A DNA stretch of 64,000 bases from the NCBI GenBank assembly GCA_049318625.1, contig JBMOGA010000003.1, positions 69,207 to 133,206 of the forward strand, in the 5' to 3' direction. The notes under the pieces are model-generated. The model worked only from the letters and a program-made list of their open reading frames with translations, did not search any database and was not told the DNA's origin. Shown piece after piece: positions 44,926-56,127 of this stretch; within the stretch, counting starts at the first letter, position 1, and every line of letters starts with the position of its first letter. A program made the position numbers and the translations under genes. The DNA is from JBMOGA01 sp049318625 (GTDB lineage: Bacteria > Pseudomonadota > Alphaproteobacteria > Rhizobiales > Hyphomicrobiaceae).

Positions 44926-46248
44926 TCAGGCGTGCCGTTCGGCCGCCGCCGCGACGCGGCGCGCGATCTGGCACATCAGCCGGTCCTCGCCCGGCGCCCC
45001 GGCGAGGATGCAACCGACCGGCAATCCGTTGCCCGCCAATCCAGCCGGGACCGACACGATCGGCCCGCCGAGCGCCGTCCACGGCGAGATGTATTTCGGA
45101 TCGCCGGTCCAGCCGAGACCCTCGGGCGCGGTCGCCGGTGCCGCCGGCCACAGGAACACGTCGGCCTCGCCCGTGGCACCGAAGAACGCACGCCGCATCG
45201 CATCGATTTCCGACCGTTCGTCGAGATACCGCGTCAACGGAATTTGCAGGCCGTCCCGGATGGCGCCGAGCAACTTCTCACCGATCTGTCCCGGTGGCAG
45301 ATCGAGAAAGGTCTTCATCGCCCGCCCGGCCTCGAACAACATCGTCGAGCGCTGGATCTCGAACAGCCGCGCGAACGAGATCGGCGACCGCCGCCGCTCG
45401 ACGCCGTGGCCTGCGTCGGCGCAGGCATCGGCCACCCGGCGCAGACCCGCCGCCGCGTCGGCCGAGATGGACGACAGGTGGTCGTCCTCAGGGATCCAGA
45501 TCGAGAGCTTGGCCGGCGCGGCAGTGCGGGCCGCCACCGCGAACTCCGGCACCACCGCCTCGTAGGCGAACACCGCGTCGTCGACCGTCCAGCCGTAGAA
45601 TCCCGCCGTGTCGTAGGACGGCCCGAGCGGCGCCACGCCCGACATCACCATACTGCGCGTGCTCGGTTTGAAGGCAGATATGCCGCAATAGGCGGCCGGC
45701 CGGTTGACCGAGGCCACCGTCTGCGTGCCAACCGTCAGCGGCACGGCGCCCGACGCCACCGCCGCGGCCGACCCCGAGCTCGAGCCCCCGGGCGTGTGCT
45801 TGGTGTTGTACGGGTTGCACGCCGGCGACGGATCGAAGAACGCGAACTCCGTCGTATGGGTCTTGCCGACGACGATGGCCCCCCGTGTTCGCAACTGCAG
45901 CACGATCTCTGCATCGAGCGTCGCTGCCGCAGCCATCTCCCGCGAGCGGCTGTTGCAGCGCGTCGGCAGCCCCTCGACGTCGATGATGTCCTTGATGCCG
46001 ACCGGAATGCCGTGCAGCGGCCCGCGGTTCAGCCCGCTGTCCGCCTCGCGCTCGCGCTCCCGCGCTTGTGCCAGGGCACCCTCGGCATCGACGAGCCGCC
46101 AGGCCCGCACTTCGGGATCGACCTCGGTAATGCGCTGCAACGCGCGCTCGACCAGTTCCACCGGCGAAATCTTTCGCGCTGCAACATCATCGCTCAGCTG
46201 CCGCAGTTGGCCCGGATTACGCACCGTGTGAGGAACCGCCACGTCCAC
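44926..46248 (-). CDS. Amidase-signature family hydrolase
   Basis: 440 residues with Lys86 (PVGIKDIID), cis-Ser158 in GGSSSGSAAAV and nucleophile Ser180 in QTVASVNRPA. It is a second, clearly different amidase from the one at 33924-35270. A GTG start at 46248 gives the normal N-terminus. It is divergent from a Dpp-type ABC importer operon, so it may hydrolyse a peptide- or amide-like compound brought in by that importer, or act with the carbamoylase that converges on it. Not a GatA, since there are no partner genes. Confidence 0.85.
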   Translation of the reverse strand: MDVAVPHTVRNPGQLRQLSDDVAARKISPVELVERALQRITEVDPEVRAWRLVDAEGALAQAREREREADSGLNRGPLHGIPVGIKDIIDVEGLPTRCNSRSREMAAAATLDAEIVLQLRTRGAIVVGKTHTTEFAFFDPSPACNPYNTKHTPGGSSSGSAAAVASGAVPLTVGTQTVASVNRPAAYCGISAFKPSTRSMVMSGVAPLGPSYDTAGFYGWTVDDAVFAYEAVVPEFAVAARTAAPAKLSIWIPEDDHLSSISADAAAGLRRVADACADAGHGVERRRSPISFARLFEIQRSTMLFEAGRAMKTFLDLPPGQIGEKLLGAIRDGLQIPLTRYLDERSEIDAMRRAFFGATGEADVFLWPAAPATAPEGLGWTGDPKYISPWTALGGPIVSVPAGLAGNGLPVGCILAGAPGEDRLMCQIARRVAAAAERHA

Positions 46249-46429
46249 CTCCGCTCTGGAAACTTTCTGTGTCGCGTTTCACAATGGCACGAACCGTGCA
46301 GCTGCGATATCGTCCGTGAGCTTGGAACCGGGGTTGCTCAAACTTTGGTATCCCGGCAAGCTGTGGCACTGCCCGTCCGGCAGGCTTATTGATGAATATT
46401 TGGGCGAAGGCTGAGTGAGGGAGATCGAC

Positions 46430-48031
46430 GTGACGATCAATCGAAGAACAGTTCTCAAGGGTGCGGCCGCCACCGGCGCGATCGCCGCGACCGGCGGTCT
46501 CGCCATGCCCGCGATCGCGCAGGGCGCGTCGGTCCTGAAATTCGTCCCGCAGGCGAACCTCGCGAATTTCGACCCCATCTGGGGCACGCAGTACGTCGTC
46601 CGCAACGCCTCGCAGCTCGTCTGGGACACGCTGTACGGCATGGACAGCAAGCTCGTGCCGAAGCGGCAGATGGTCGAGAGCGAAGAGACGTCGGCGGACG
46701 GCCTCACCTGGACCTTCAAGCTGCGTTCGGGCCTCAAGTTCCACGATGGCGCGCCGGTGCTGGCGAGCGACGTGGTGGCCAGCATCACGCGGTGGTCCAA
46801 CCGCGACGCCATGGGCCTGATGCTGAAGGCGATCCAGAAGGAATTGGTGGCCGTCGACGACCGCACGTTCAAGTGGGTGCTCTCGAAGCCCTACCCGAAG
46901 ATGCTGCTGGCGCTCGGCAAGGTCGGCACGCCCTGCTGCTTCATCATGCCGGAGCGTCTGGCAAAGACCGACCCGTTCAAGCAGATTGAGGAATACGTCG
47001 GCTCCGGTCCGATGAAGTTCGTGCGCTCCGAGTGGAAGCCCGGCGCCACGGCCGTGTTCGAAAAGAACAAGGACTATGTGCCGCGTAACGAGCCTTCGGA
47101 GTGGTTCTCGGGCGGCAAGGTCATCAACTTCGACCGCATCGAATGGGTCATCATGCCGGATCCGGCGACGGCGTCCGCCGCGCTTCAGAACGGCGAGGTG
47201 GATTGGTGGGAAGCGCCGATCCCGGATCTCATCCCCGTCCTCAAGCGCAACCGCAACATCAAGGTCGACATCGCCGATCCGCTGGGCAACATCGGCTCGT
47301 TCCGCCTCAACCACATGCATCCTCCATTCAAGGACGTCCGCATCCGCCGGGCGCTCCAGATGGCGCTGAGCCAGGAGGATTACATGCGCGCCGTCGTCGG
47401 TTCCGACGACTCGCTGTGGAAGAACATCCCGAGCTTCTTCACCCCCGGCACCGCGCTGTACACCGAGGAGGGCGGCGAGCCGCTCAAGGGCAAGCGCGAC
47501 ATCGAGGGCGCCAAGAAGCTGCTGAAGGAAGCCGGCTACGACGGCACGCCGGTCACCTGCGTGGTGGCTCAGGACCAGCCGGCTCTCAAGGCCATGGGCG
47601 AGATCACCGCCGACCTGCTGAAGAAGATCGGCATGACGGTCGACTTCGTCGCCACCGACTGGGGTACCGTCGGCCAGCGCCGCGCCTCCAAGAACGAGCC
47701 GGGCAAGGGCGGCTGGGGCATGTTCCACACCTGGCACGCCGGCGCAGACTGCGCGAGCCCGGTCGGCAACATCGCCATCAGCGCCGCCGGCGAGAAGGCG
47801 TGGTTCGGCTGGCCGGACAATCCGGAGATCGTGGCCGAAACGGCGAAGTGGTACGACGCCAAGACGCTCGACGAGGAGAAGGCGATCATCGCGCGCGTCA
47901 ACAAGATGAGCATGGAGCACGTTACCTACATTCCGACGGGCTTCTACTTCGGCTTCCAGGCATGGCGCTCGAACCTCAGCGGCATCACCAACGGTCCGCT
48001 GCCGTGGTTCTGGGGTGTCAAGAAGGCCTGA
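46430..48031 (+). CDS. ABC transporter substrate-binding protein, dipeptide/oligopeptide type (SBP family 5), Tat-exported
   Basis: 533 residues. Start GTG 46430 behind GAGGGAG; a GTG at 46415 is weaker. Twin-arginine signal INRRTVLKGAAATG, hydrophobic to ~35, cleavage near AIAQ. The mature protein has the family signature: DGLTWTFKLRSGLKFHDGAPVLASDVVASI near residues 95-125, and RRALQMALSQEDYMRAV later. It binds a peptide or peptide-like ligand for the permease genes downstream, from which it is separated by a strong hairpin. Confidence 0.92.
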   Translation: MTINRRTVLKGAAATGAIAATGGLAMPAIAQGASVLKFVPQANLANFDPIWGTQYVVRNASQLVWDTLYGMDSKLVPKRQMVESEETSADGLTWTFKLRSGLKFHDGAPVLASDVVASITRWSNRDAMGLMLKAIQKELVAVDDRTFKWVLSKPYPKMLLALGKVGTPCCFIMPERLAKTDPFKQIEEYVGSGPMKFVRSEWKPGATAVFEKNKDYVPRNEPSEWFSGGKVINFDRIEWVIMPDPATASAALQNGEVDWWEAPIPDLIPVLKRNRNIKVDIADPLGNIGSFRLNHMHPPFKDVRIRRALQMALSQEDYMRAVVGSDDSLWKNIPSFFTPGTALYTEEGGEPLKGKRDIEGAKKLLKEAGYDGTPVTCVVAQDQPALKAMGEITADLLKKIGMTVDFVATDWGTVGQRRASKNEPGKGGWGMFHTWHAGADCASPVGNIAISAAGEKAWFGWPDNPEIVAETAKWYDAKTLDEEKAIIARVNKMSMEHVTYIPTGFYFGFQAWRSNLSGITNGPLPWFWGVKKA

Positions 48032-48041
48032 CGATCAAGCG

Positions 48042-48070
48042 ACCCTCCCCGCCGCCGGCGGGGAGGGTTT
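48042..48070 (+). terminator. Perfect hairpin between the Dpp-type binding-protein and permease genes
   Basis: ACCCTCCCCGCC and GGCGGGGAGGGT form a perfect 12-bp stem with loop GCC, followed by TTTCCC, 10 nt after the binding-protein stop and ~30 nt before the permease start. It should cause partial termination or 3'-end protection inside the operon. Confidence 0.78.
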
Positions 48071-48099
48071 CCCACTGCCGGACCAACCGGAAAGCGTGA

Positions 48100-49041
48100 A
48101 TGCTCGGCTACATCTTCAAGCGCGTCCTGGCCACCATTCCGGTCATGGCCTTCGTTGCACTGTTCGTCTTCTCCCTGCTCTACATCGCACCGGGTGATCC
48201 GGCCGCGGTGATCGCAGGCGATCAGGCCTCGCCCGAGGATGTGGAAAAGATCCGCAAGAGCCTCGGCCTCGACCGGCCCTACCTCGTCCGCTTCGGCGAA
48301 TGGTCGGGTCAGGTGCTCAGCGGCAACCTCGGCACCTCCATGTTCACCGGCCTTCCGGTCACGGAACTGATCGCGCAACGCATCGAGCCGACACTGTCGC
48401 TGATGATCGTGACGCTGATCCTGTCCGTCTCCATTGCCGTCCCGATCGGAGTGCTCGCGGCCTGGAAGGTCGGCACCTGGCTTGACCGATCGTTCATGGC
48501 GTTCGCGGTGCTCGGATTCTCCGTGCCCGTCTTCGTGGTCGGCTATCTGCTGGCCTATGTCTTCGCGCTCGAACTGGATTGGCTACCCGTCCAGGGCTAC
48601 ACGCCGATCGCCAAGGGCTTCTGGCCGTGGCTCGAAAATCTCATACTGCCGTCGATTGCCCTCGGCTTCGTCTACGTTGCGCTGATCGCCCGGATCACGC
48701 GGGCCACCATGCTCGAGGTCCTGAGCCAAGACTACATCCGCACCGCGCGCGCCAAGGGCCTCGGCGACGGCGGCGTGCTGTTTCTCCACGCCCTCAAGAA
48801 CGCGGCCGTTCCGATCGTCACCGTCATCGGTATCGGCGTCGCCCTGCTGATCGGCGGTGCCGTCGTCACCGAGAGCGTGTTCGCCATCCCCGGCCTCGGC
48901 CGGCTCACCATCGACGCCATCGTCCGGCGCGACTATCCGCTGATCCAGGGCATCGTGCTGATGTTCTCGTTCGTCTACGTGCTGGTCAATCTGGCGGTCG
49001 ACCTCATCTATACCGCACTCGATCCGAGGATCCGCTATTGA
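48100..49041 (+). CDS. ABC transporter permease, DppB type
   Basis: 313 residues with six predicted helices. The N-terminal [19 protein letters not shown] segment and the [24 protein letters not shown] periplasmic loop are typical of DppB/OppB; the EAA loop is [24 protein letters not shown]. It forms half of the membrane channel with the next gene's product. Confidence 0.93.
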   Translation: MLGYIFKRVLATIPVMAFVALFVFSLLYIAPGDPAAVIAGDQASPEDVEKIRKSLGLDRPYLVRFGEWSGQVLSGNLGTSMFTGLPVTELIAQRIEPTLSLMIVTLILSVSIAVPIGVLAAWKVGTWLDRSFMAFAVLGFSVPVFVVGYLLAYVFALELDWLPVQGYTPIAKGFWPWLENLILPSIALGFVYVALIARITRATMLEVLSQDYIRTARAKGLGDGGVLFLHALKNAAVPIVTVIGIGVALLIGGAVVTESVFAIPGLGRLTIDAIVRRDYPLIQGIVLMFSFVYVLVNLAVDLIYTALDPRIRY

Positions 49042-49046
49042 GCGCT

Positions 49047-49952
49047 ATGGTCCCCAATCACGCGGTCACCCCGGCGGCGGCGCCGGAGATGCCGGACATC
49101 CTGCCACCGGTGCTGCCGCGCCGCGGCGTGCTCGGGTTCGCCTGGCGCCATCCGACCCTGGCGATCGGCATCGCTCTGCTCTGTCTCATGCTGTTCGTCG
49201 CAGTCTTCGCGCCGCTGCTCGGCACCGTCGATCCGACCGCGCTCGCGCCGATCAAGCGGACCCGGCCGCCCTCCGCCGAATACTGGTTCGGCACCGACGC
49301 CTACGGACGCGACATCTACTCCCGCGTGCTCTACGGGGCGCGGATCTCGCTGCTGGTCGGTTTCGCCGTTGCCCTGCTGTCGTCCCTTGCAGGCCTCATC
49401 ATCGGGCTGATGTCCGGCTATCTCCGCGTGCTCGACGGCATCGTCATGCGCATGATGGACGGCCTGATGTCGATCCCGCCGATCCTGCTCGCCGTCGCCC
49501 TCATGGCGCTGACCCGCGCCAGCGTCGAGAACGTCATCATGGCCATCACGGTCGCCGAAATCCCGCGCGTGTCGCGGCTCGTGCGCGGCGTCGTGCTGAC
49601 GCTGCGCGAGCAGCCCTATGTCGACGCCGCCGTCGCAGCCGGCTCCTCGACCACGCGGATCATCTTCCGGCACATTCTGCCGAACACAATCGCACCGCTC
49701 ACCGTGCAGGCGACCTACATCTGCGGCAGCGCCATGATCATCGAGTCGATCCTCTCGTTCATCGGTGCCGGCACGCCGCCGATCACCCCGTCCTGGGGCA
49801 ACATCATGGCCGACGGCCGCACGCTGTGGCAGGTCAAGCCCTTTATCATTCTGTTCCCGGCCATATTCCTGTCGATCACCGTACTCGCGGTGAACCTGCT
49901 CGGCGACGGCCTTCGGGACGCGCTCGATCCGCGCATGGCCAAGAGGATCTGA
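49047..49952 (+). CDS. ABC transporter permease, DppC type
   Basis: About 301 residues, six helices, with the OppC/DppC N-terminal domain ([21 protein letters not shown], then [28 protein letters not shown]) and EAA loop [26 protein letters not shown] 49047 is used; a TTG at 49038 that overlaps the DppB-like stop would add three residues. It pairs with the DppB-like subunit. Confidence 0.92.
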   Translation: MVPNHAVTPAAAPEMPDILPPVLPRRGVLGFAWRHPTLAIGIALLCLMLFVAVFAPLLGTVDPTALAPIKRTRPPSAEYWFGTDAYGRDIYSRVLYGARISLLVGFAVALLSSLAGLIIGLMSGYLRVLDGIVMRMMDGLMSIPPILLAVALMALTRASVENVIMAITVAEIPRVSRLVRGVVLTLREQPYVDAAVAAGSSTTRIIFRHILPNTIAPLTVQATYICGSAMIIESILSFIGAGTPPITPSWGNIMADGRTLWQVKPFIILFPAIFLSITVLAVNLLGDGLRDALDPRMAKRI

Positions 49953-49957
49953 CCGCC

Positions 49958-50943
<986 letters not shown>

Positions 50944-50947
<4 letters not shown>

Positions 50948-51954
50948 GCTCGCCCCTGCTGCAGGTTTCCGATCTCAAGAAGCATTACCCGCTGCGCACC
51001 GGCCTGTTCGGCGGCAGCACCGGCTACGTCTACGCGGTCGACGGTGTCTCCTTCGAGATCGCGCGCGGCGAGACCCTGGCGCTGGTCGGCGAATCCGGCT
51101 GCGGCAAGTCGACGGTCGGCAAGGCCGTGCTGCGCCTGTTCGACATCACGTCGGGCCAGATCGTGCTCGATGGCCAGCGCATAGACGATCTGTCGGCCTC
51201 CGCGTTGCGCCCCATGCGCAAGCGCCTGCAGGTCGTGTTCCAGGATCCGTTCTCGAGCCTCAATCCCCGCCTGTCGGTCCGCGAACTGATCGCCGAGCCG
51301 ATCCGCAACTTCGGCCTCGCCGCCTCCTCGGCGGATCTCGACAAGCAGGTCGCCGAACTGCTCGACCGCGTGCAACTGCCGCGCGACGCCGCCAAGCGCT
51401 GGCCGCACGAGTTCTCCGGCGGGCAGCGCCAGCGTATCGGCATCGCCCGCGCACTCGCCACCTCGCCCGACCTCATCGTCTGCGACGAGGCGGTCTCCGC
51501 GCTCGACGTGTCGGTCAAGGCGCAGATCATCAACCTTCTCGAGGATCTGCAGCGCGAACTCGGCCTCGCGCTGCTCTTCATCAGTCACGACCTCGCGATC
51601 GTCGAGCACATGACGCACCGCGTCGCCGTCATGTACCTCGGCAAGATCGTCGAGGTCGCGCCGAAGCGGGAGATCTTCGCCAACCCGCGCCATCCCTACA
51701 CGCAGGCCCTTCTGTCGGCGGTGCCGGTGCCGGAGCCGGGGGCGGCCCGCCGCCGGATGATCTTGAAGGGCGACGTGCCGAGCCCCATCAATCCGCCGTC
51801 GGGTTGCCGATTCCACACCCGTTGCCCGTTCGCCTTCGACCGTTGCCGGACAGAAGAGCCGGCGCTGCGCGAAGCCGGTCCGGCGCACACCGCCGCCTGC
51901 CATCTCGACGTGATCCCCGAAGTGGTGCCGGAGGCGGCTACGGCAACGGCGTGA
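50944..51954 (+). CDS. ABC transporter ATP-binding protein, DppF type
   Basis: 336 residues: Walker [13 protein letters not shown]-loop [12 protein letters not shown], signature [10 protein letters not shown], Walker [15 protein letters not shown] and the C-terminal Cys region [15 protein letters not shown]. Overlaps DppD-like gene by 4 bases (ATGA). It completes the five-gene importer. No terminator was seen in the 33 bp before the convergent aldo/keto reductase gene. Confidence 0.93.
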
Positions 51955-51987
51955 GCCGCACCACTGCCCGCCGCTGATGTTCCGACC

Positions 51988-52968
51988 TCAGACGAGACGC
52001 GCCCACAGATCGTCCGGGACGGGCGCGGCCATGTGCGCCAGATTCGCATCCACCTCGCCCGCATTGCTCATGCCGGTCACCACGCTCGCGATGCAGGGGT
52101 GCCGGAACGGAAACTGCAGTGCTGCCGAGGCCAGAGCGACGCCGGACGCCGCACAGGTGGTCTCGAAGCCGCGGACGCGTGCCTGCACGGCCGCATCGGC
52201 GGCGGCGTAGGCATAGGTCGCTCCCGCCACCGGCCCGGTCGCCAGGATGCCGGAGTCGAACGCCCCGGCCAGCAGAACGCCGATGCCCTTCTCGAGGCAG
52301 CGCGGCAGCAGTTCATCCCCCGCCGAGCGATCGAGCAGCGTGAACCGGGACGGCAGCATCATGCAATCCATGTCGGTCTCGGCAACGAACCGCAGGTTCA
52401 CGTCGAGCTCGCGGTTGGCGGGCCCATAGCCGGCAATCACGCCCTCGTCCCGCAGCCGGCTGAGCGCCCGGCAGGCCCCGTCGCGCGCCTGTGCGAACAC
52501 CTCCCAGACCCTGTCCCCGTGGTACTTGCGATTGACATCGTGGATCAGCACGAGATCGAGCCGGTCGACGCCGAGCCGGTCGAGGCTCTCCTCGATCGAC
52601 CGCAACGCGCCGTCGTAGCTGTAGTCGTACCAGACCTCGAACGGCGCGCCGTGCGCGAAGATGCCCTCGGGCGCCCGCCCGTCCGCCGTCGGAGCAAGAC
52701 GCTTGCCGACCTTGCTCGACAGCACGTAGTCGCCGCGCGGTTTGCCGGCGAGCAGCCGGCCGAGCCGCTGCTCCGACAGGCCGCCGCCGTACTGCGGCGC
52801 GGTATCGAAGAAGCGCAAGCCGCGCTCCCATGCCCGCGCGAACGCGGCCGACAGGTCGGCATCCGAGATCGGCCGGAACAGGTTGCCGAACGGCGTGCCG
52901 CCGACGCCGAGCCGCGAAACAGTGAGGCCGGTGCGGCCGAGTGGCAAACGCTGTGCAGGATCGGGCAT
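51988..52968 (-). CDS. Aldo/keto reductase (L-fucose/D-threo-aldose 1-dehydrogenase type)
   Basis: 326 residues. The tetrad is visible: Asp in RFFDTAPQYGG (with the Tyr of QYG), Lys in VLSSKVGK and His in VLIHDVNR. The VGGTPFGNLF opening and the GPANRELDVNLRF stretch are typical of the aldose/pyridoxal dehydrogenase-like subgroup, which oxidises sugar hemiacetals or aldehydes with NAD(P). ATG 52968. It lies 8 bp after the Ldh2-type gene and forms a two-gene unit with it. Confidence 0.88.
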   Translation of the reverse strand: MPDPAQRLPLGRTGLTVSRLGVGGTPFGNLFRPISDADLSAAFARAWERGLRFFDTAPQYGGGLSEQRLGRLLAGKPRGDYVLSSKVGKRLAPTADGRAPEGIFAHGAPFEVWYDYSYDGALRSIEESLDRLGVDRLDLVLIHDVNRKYHGDRVWEVFAQARDGACRALSRLRDEGVIAGYGPANRELDVNLRFVAETDMDCMMLPSRFTLLDRSAGDELLPRCLEKGIGVLLAGAFDSGILATGPVAGATYAYAAADAAVQARVRGFETTCAASGVALASAALQFPFRHPCIASVVTGMSNAGEVDANLAHMAAPVPDDLWARLV

Positions 52969-52976
52969 CGGCGCGC

Positions 52977-54044
52977 TCAGCTCCGGATCGCAAGTTCGAG
53001 GCCGCGCGCACGTCCGAGCGCGGCCAGTTCGTCGAAGACGCCGACGCCGATCGGCACGCCCGCGACGCGCCGCTGTTCCATCAGCAGCGCCTCGCGCTCG
53101 CCCGGCAGATAGACTCGCGCCACGCCGTCGGCGCGCTTGACGCCGCGGATGTCCGCGATCGCCTTCTCCATGCGGCGCGCATAATGATCGGGGTCCTCGA
53201 ACGCCGCCACCGGCAGCGCCGCGAAGGCATGGCCGACGTTCTGTGGCCGGTCCAGATCCTCGTACATGTGCGTGACCTCGCTGCCGAACGCGGCGCCCGA
53301 CAGCATCGTACTCATGAGACCGATCGCCAGTGTCAGCGCATACCCCTTGGGCCCGCCGACCGGCGCGACGAAGCCCTGCAGAGCGACCGCGGCGTCGGCG
53401 GTCGGCGCCCCGTCCGGCCCGATCGCCCAGTCGGCCGGGATCGGCCGGCCCTCCTTGGCGGCGACGATGATCTTCCCGCGCGCCGCCACGCTGCACGCCA
53501 TGTCGAGCACGACCGGCCTTTCGCGGCCCGCCGGAAACGCCATCGCGAACGGATTGTTGCCGAGCATGGCCTCCGCGCCGCCCCACGGCACCATGTGGTT
53601 GATGCCGCCGATGGTGAACGCGAGCCCGATCATCTGCGCCGCGACCGCCATCTCGGCATAGAGCGCGGCGGCCCCGAAATGGTTCGAGTTGCGCACGGTC
53701 ACCCACGACGGCTCGCCCTCCCGCCGCGCCTTGTCGATCGCGACCTCCATGGCCCGCATGCCGACCCACTGGCCCATCCCGTTGTCGCCGTCGATCACGG
53801 CGGTGGTGCGGGTCTCGCGAACGGTATGAACCACGGGGCTCGGATTGTTGGCGCGCGCCGTGAGCCGCTCCACATAGATGGGCAACCGCACCACGCCATG
53901 GCTCTCGACACCCCGCAGGTCCGCCTCGACGAGGTTGGCGGCCACGGCGGCCGCATGCTCCGGCGCCATTCCCGTGGTCTCGAATGCCTGCCGGCAGAAC
54001 GCGACGAGCGCCGCCGCATCGACCAGCACCATGCGTTCCGACAT
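52977..54044 (-). CDS. Malate/L-lactate dehydrogenase family oxidoreductase (Ldh2/YlbC type)
   Basis: 355 residues of the Ldh2 family: GVESHGVVRLP (substrate/catalytic His), TVRNSNHFGAAALYAEMA (catalytic His), NPFAMAFP and GPKGYALTLAIG. Such enzymes reduce or oxidise 2-keto/2-hydroxy acids such as ureidoglycolate, 2,3-diketogulonate or imino acids with NAD(P). Starting at ATG 54044 gives the full length. Paired with the aldo/keto reductase gene, it may act in sugar-acid catabolism. Confidence 0.9.
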   Translation of the reverse strand: MSERMVLVDAAALVAFCRQAFETTGMAPEHAAAVAANLVEADLRGVESHGVVRLPIYVERLTARANNPSPVVHTVRETRTTAVIDGDNGMGQWVGMRAMEVAIDKARREGEPSWVTVRNSNHFGAAALYAEMAVAAQMIGLAFTIGGINHMVPWGGAEAMLGNNPFAMAFPAGRERPVVLDMACSVAARGKIIVAAKEGRPIPADWAIGPDGAPTADAAVALQGFVAPVGGPKGYALTLAIGLMSTMLSGAAFGSEVTHMYEDLDRPQNVGHAFAALPVAAFEDPDHYARRMEKAIADIRGVKRADGVARVYLPGEREALLMEQRRVAGVPIGVGVFDELAALGRARGLELAIRS

Positions 54045-54202
54045 CCGCGCGTCTCCATCCCAGTTCCCCGTCTGCGGGCATCATCGCGGCAACGGCGCGA
54101 ATTGGCCACCGCGCCCCGCGCATGGGCGCCTCCCGCGGCAGCGCGAACCCGTGGAGCGACCCGCGCCGGATCGATGCCGGCTGTCCGGCCGCAACCCGCC
54201 GC

Positions 54203-55027
54203 TCATCGCAAGCGGATCGTGACGGCGCCGCTGAAACTGCCGCCGGGTGGGGGTGGAAAGCTCGCACCCGTCGCAATGCTGCGAATGGCCTTGTCGATCG
54301 TCAAGTCGCCCGACGACGCGATGATGGCGACCGCGCTCACCGATCCGGACGGCCCGATGGTGAGGCTCAACCCGACGCTCGCCGTGGCATTCGTGAAACC
54401 GATCGCCTTCGCCCGCGCCTGCAGGATGGCCCGGACGTGCGCGCCGTAACCCGCCGTTGCAGTGCTCCCACCACCGCCTGCGCTCGAATGCGCGCTCTTG
54501 CCGGCACCGGCCGTGCTCGCCCCCTCGGACTTGCGCCGCGGCGTCGGTTCCTTCTTCTCGGAGGGAACCGTGGCAGGCTTGACTTCGGGAGGCTCCGGAC
54601 GCCGTTCCATACTCGGCGCCTCGTGCCGAGCCTCCGGCTCGTCCGGCTCGTGGTGCGGCGCGAGATCGGCAACCTCGGTGCTCGCTGGCGCCAACACCGG
54701 TTGGGGCACCGCATCGAGGGGCGTCTCCGGCTCCTTCGGCGGCGGCGGCTCAGGCAGAGCACGGGGCGCATCGGCCAATGGGGGAGGGCTGTACTCCGGC
54801 ACGGTCGCCGGCTCGGAGGATGGCGCGCTCTCGGCCGCTTCCTCGGCCGGCCCGTCCTGATGGAGGCCGATGGCGATCGGGCCCGGCAGCACGTTGCCGA
54901 CGCCGGACATGTTGGTGGCGAGCACGCCGCCCGCGTAAAGACCGGTGATCAGGCAGCACAGCACCGTCCGCCGTCTCATCGACGATACGGCCGGATCGGC
55001 AAGCTTGGCTGGTGCACGAGGCGTCAT
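54203..55027 (-). CDS. tonB: Energy transducer TonB
   Basis: 274 residues. One N-terminal transmembrane helix (about 18-37, after RRRT) is followed by a long Pro/Glu-rich periplasmic spacer (about 58-165) that would span the periplasm, and a C-terminal TonB domain (about 190-274; GPSGSVSAVAIIASSGD, then SIATGASFPPPPGG). It transmits proton-motive force from ExbB/ExbD to an outer-membrane receptor. The start overlaps exbD by 4 bases (ATGA). It is the last gene of the receptor/CobN-like operon, so it is probably dedicated to that receptor. Confidence 0.92.
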   Translation of the reverse strand: MTPRAPAKLADPAVSSMRRRTVLCCLITGLYAGGVLATNMSGVGNVLPGPIAIGLHQDGPAEEAAESAPSSEPATVPEYSPPPLADAPRALPEPPPPKEPETPLDAVPQPVLAPASTEVADLAPHHEPDEPEARHEAPSMERRPEPPEVKPATVPSEKKEPTPRRKSEGASTAGAGKSAHSSAGGGGSTATAGYGAHVRAILQARAKAIGFTNATASVGLSLTIGPSGSVSAVAIIASSGDLTIDKAIRSIATGASFPPPPGGSFSGAVTIRLR

Positions 55028-55464
55028 TCGGCGGCGCGCGCTCGCGTCTCCTTCGTCCGCGTGATGATCGACAGGCGCGTGATCCCTGCCGTCGCCAGAT
55101 CGTCGAGGACGCCGACGACATCGGCATAGGCCGCGGCCCGGTCCCCCTTGATGTGCACGGGACGCATGGTATCGCCGGCCAGCTGCTTGACGCGCGCCGG
55201 AAGCTCCGCCCGGACAACCTCCTCGGCGTTGACGAAGGCCTTGCCGTCGCTGCCGATGCTGACGATGATCGGCTCCTGCGGCTCGAGCGGCTGGGCCATG
55301 CGCGTTTGCGGCAACTCGACGTTCATGCCGGTCGCCAGCATCGGCGCCGTCACCATGAAGATCACCAGCAGCACCAGCATCACGTCGATGAACGGCGTGA
55401 CGTTCATCTCCGCCAGCGGCGTGTAGATGTCGTCCTCGTGACCCGGCTTGCTCGAGAAGGCCAT
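55024..55464 (-). CDS. exbD: ExbD biopolymer transport protein
   Basis: 146 residues: short cytoplasmic N-terminus, a transmembrane helix with the proton-carrying Asp27 in NVTPFIDVMLVLLVIF, and a periplasmic domain ending in SIITRTKE. It forms the proton channel with ExbB and works TonB. It starts 2 bp after the exbB stop and overlaps tonB. Confidence 0.95.
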   Translation of the reverse strand: MAFSSKPGHEDDIYTPLAEMNVTPFIDVMLVLLVIFMVTAPMLATGMNVELPQTRMAQPLEPQEPIIVSIGSDGKAFVNAEEVVRAELPARVKQLAGDTMRPVHIKGDRAAAYADVVGVLDDLATAGITRLSIITRTKETRARAAE

Positions 55465-55466
55465 GG

Positions 55467-56120
<654 letters not shown>

Positions 56121-56127
56121 CGGACCC

